6,047 nucleotides of DNA from an uncultured Leucobacter sp. (GTDB lineage Bacteria; Actinomycetota; Actinomycetes; Actinomycetales; Microbacteriaceae). Within the stretch, counting starts at the first letter, position 1. Each line of letters begins with the position of its first letter. Shown one piece after another: positions 5,848 to 6,047 of this stretch. The stretch is from positions 1-6,047 of the forward strand of contig CALMSE010000283.1 of assembly GCA_937872275.1 (NCBI GenBank), given 5' to 3'. Position numbers and translations under genes: made by a program. The notes beneath the pieces are model-generated. The model did not search any database and was not told the origin of the DNA. It saw nothing but the letters and a program-made list of their open reading frames with translations.

Positions 5848-6047
5848 CTAGAGGCCCGAGTAGGCGTGCAACCCCTTGAAGAACACGTTGACGATCGTGA
5901 AGTTGAAGATCACCGCGGCGTACGCGATGACGCACAGCCACGCCGATCGGGTACCGCGCCAGCCGCGGGTCGCCCGAGCGTGGATGTAGCCCGCGTAGAG
6001 CACCCAGATCACGAAGGTCCAGACCTCCTTGACGTCCCAGCCCCAGT
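5848..6047 (-). CDS. ccsB: Cytochrome c biogenesis protein CcsB/CcsA family, C-terminal fragment
   Basis: The minus-strand frame is open from the right edge to a TAG at 5848-5850 and gives 65 residues; the start lies outside the window. It begins WGWDVKEVWTFVIWVLYAGY and continues with IHARATRGWRGTRSAW, then a hydrophobic helix (about 38-57) with FNFTIVNVFFKGLHAYSGL. This is the end of the CcsA/CcsB (ResC-type) membrane protein of system II cytochrome c maturation, which carries haem across the membrane and presents it to apocytochrome. WGWD is part of the tryptophan-rich haem-handling region, and a conserved His of the family's periplasmic type is seen in GLHAYSGL. The family usually reads WGWDPKE, whereas here Val replaces Pro. 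It converges on marR with 16 nt between stops. I chose ccsB because that is the usual actinobacterial name. Confidence 0.88.
   Translation of the reverse strand, partial: WGWDVKEVWTFVIWVLYAGYIHARATRGWRGTRSAWLCVIAYAAVIFNFTIVNVFFKGLHAYSGL

Noticed and set aside
5833..5860. CTCGGG/CCCGAG inverted repeat between marR and ccsB as a bidirectional terminator
   Set aside because: It has only 6-bp arms with a 16-nt loop and no T-run on either side, and it overlaps the end of ccsB. It is too weak to annotate.

Overview
The window is about 70% GC by eye, densely packed with genes, and looks like ordinary chromosome of a high-GC actinobacterium. My best guess is Microbacteriaceae, perhaps near Leucobacter. 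This rests on remembered protein style (the TFDHEHVP form of PurK, a variant-leucine-rich-repeat protein, a CcsB-type cytochrome c assembly protein) and not on a search. No phage, IS, CRISPR, tRNA or rRNA signature is visible.

Left part (1-3318): the 3' end of a variant leucine-rich-repeat protein gene runs rightward into the window and converges on a leftward cluster. Read in its own direction, that cluster is purK, purE and then a 12-TM DHA1-type MFS transporter. PurK and PurE together convert AIR to CAIR in de novo purine synthesis. The transporter starts at a GTG only 7 nt after the purE stop, so it is probably cotranscribed. The purK-purE gap of about 175 nt holds a striking 76-bp near-perfect palindrome with perfect 25-bp outer arms and no U-tract. 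It is either a dispersed palindromic element or an RNA-processing or attenuation hairpin.

Middle and right part (3319-5831): a rightward two-gene operon encodes a 14-TM DHA2/EmrB-type drug exporter and a MarR-family regulator. The regulator's GTG start overlaps the exporter's stop by 4 nt. A near-consensus sigma-70-type promoter (TTGACA, 18 nt, TATAGT) lies ahead of the exporter and is covered by two copies of one inverted repeat, AGTTGAC-N4-GTCAACT. One copy contains the -35 box. The other begins in the -10 box and spans the expected transcription start. The obvious model is a self-contained efflux circuit: the MarR protein represses its own operon, and a ligand, possibly an exported compound, relieves repression.

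Right edge (5848-6047): the 3' end of a leftward ccsB/ccsA-family gene (cytochrome c biogenesis, WGWD haem-handling motif) converges on the MarR gene with a 16-nt gap. There is no gene-free stretch over 300 bases; the longest is the 222-nt divergent region between purK and the exporter. I did not find a clearly new system. The palindrome and the double operator-promoter are the two signals most worth following.
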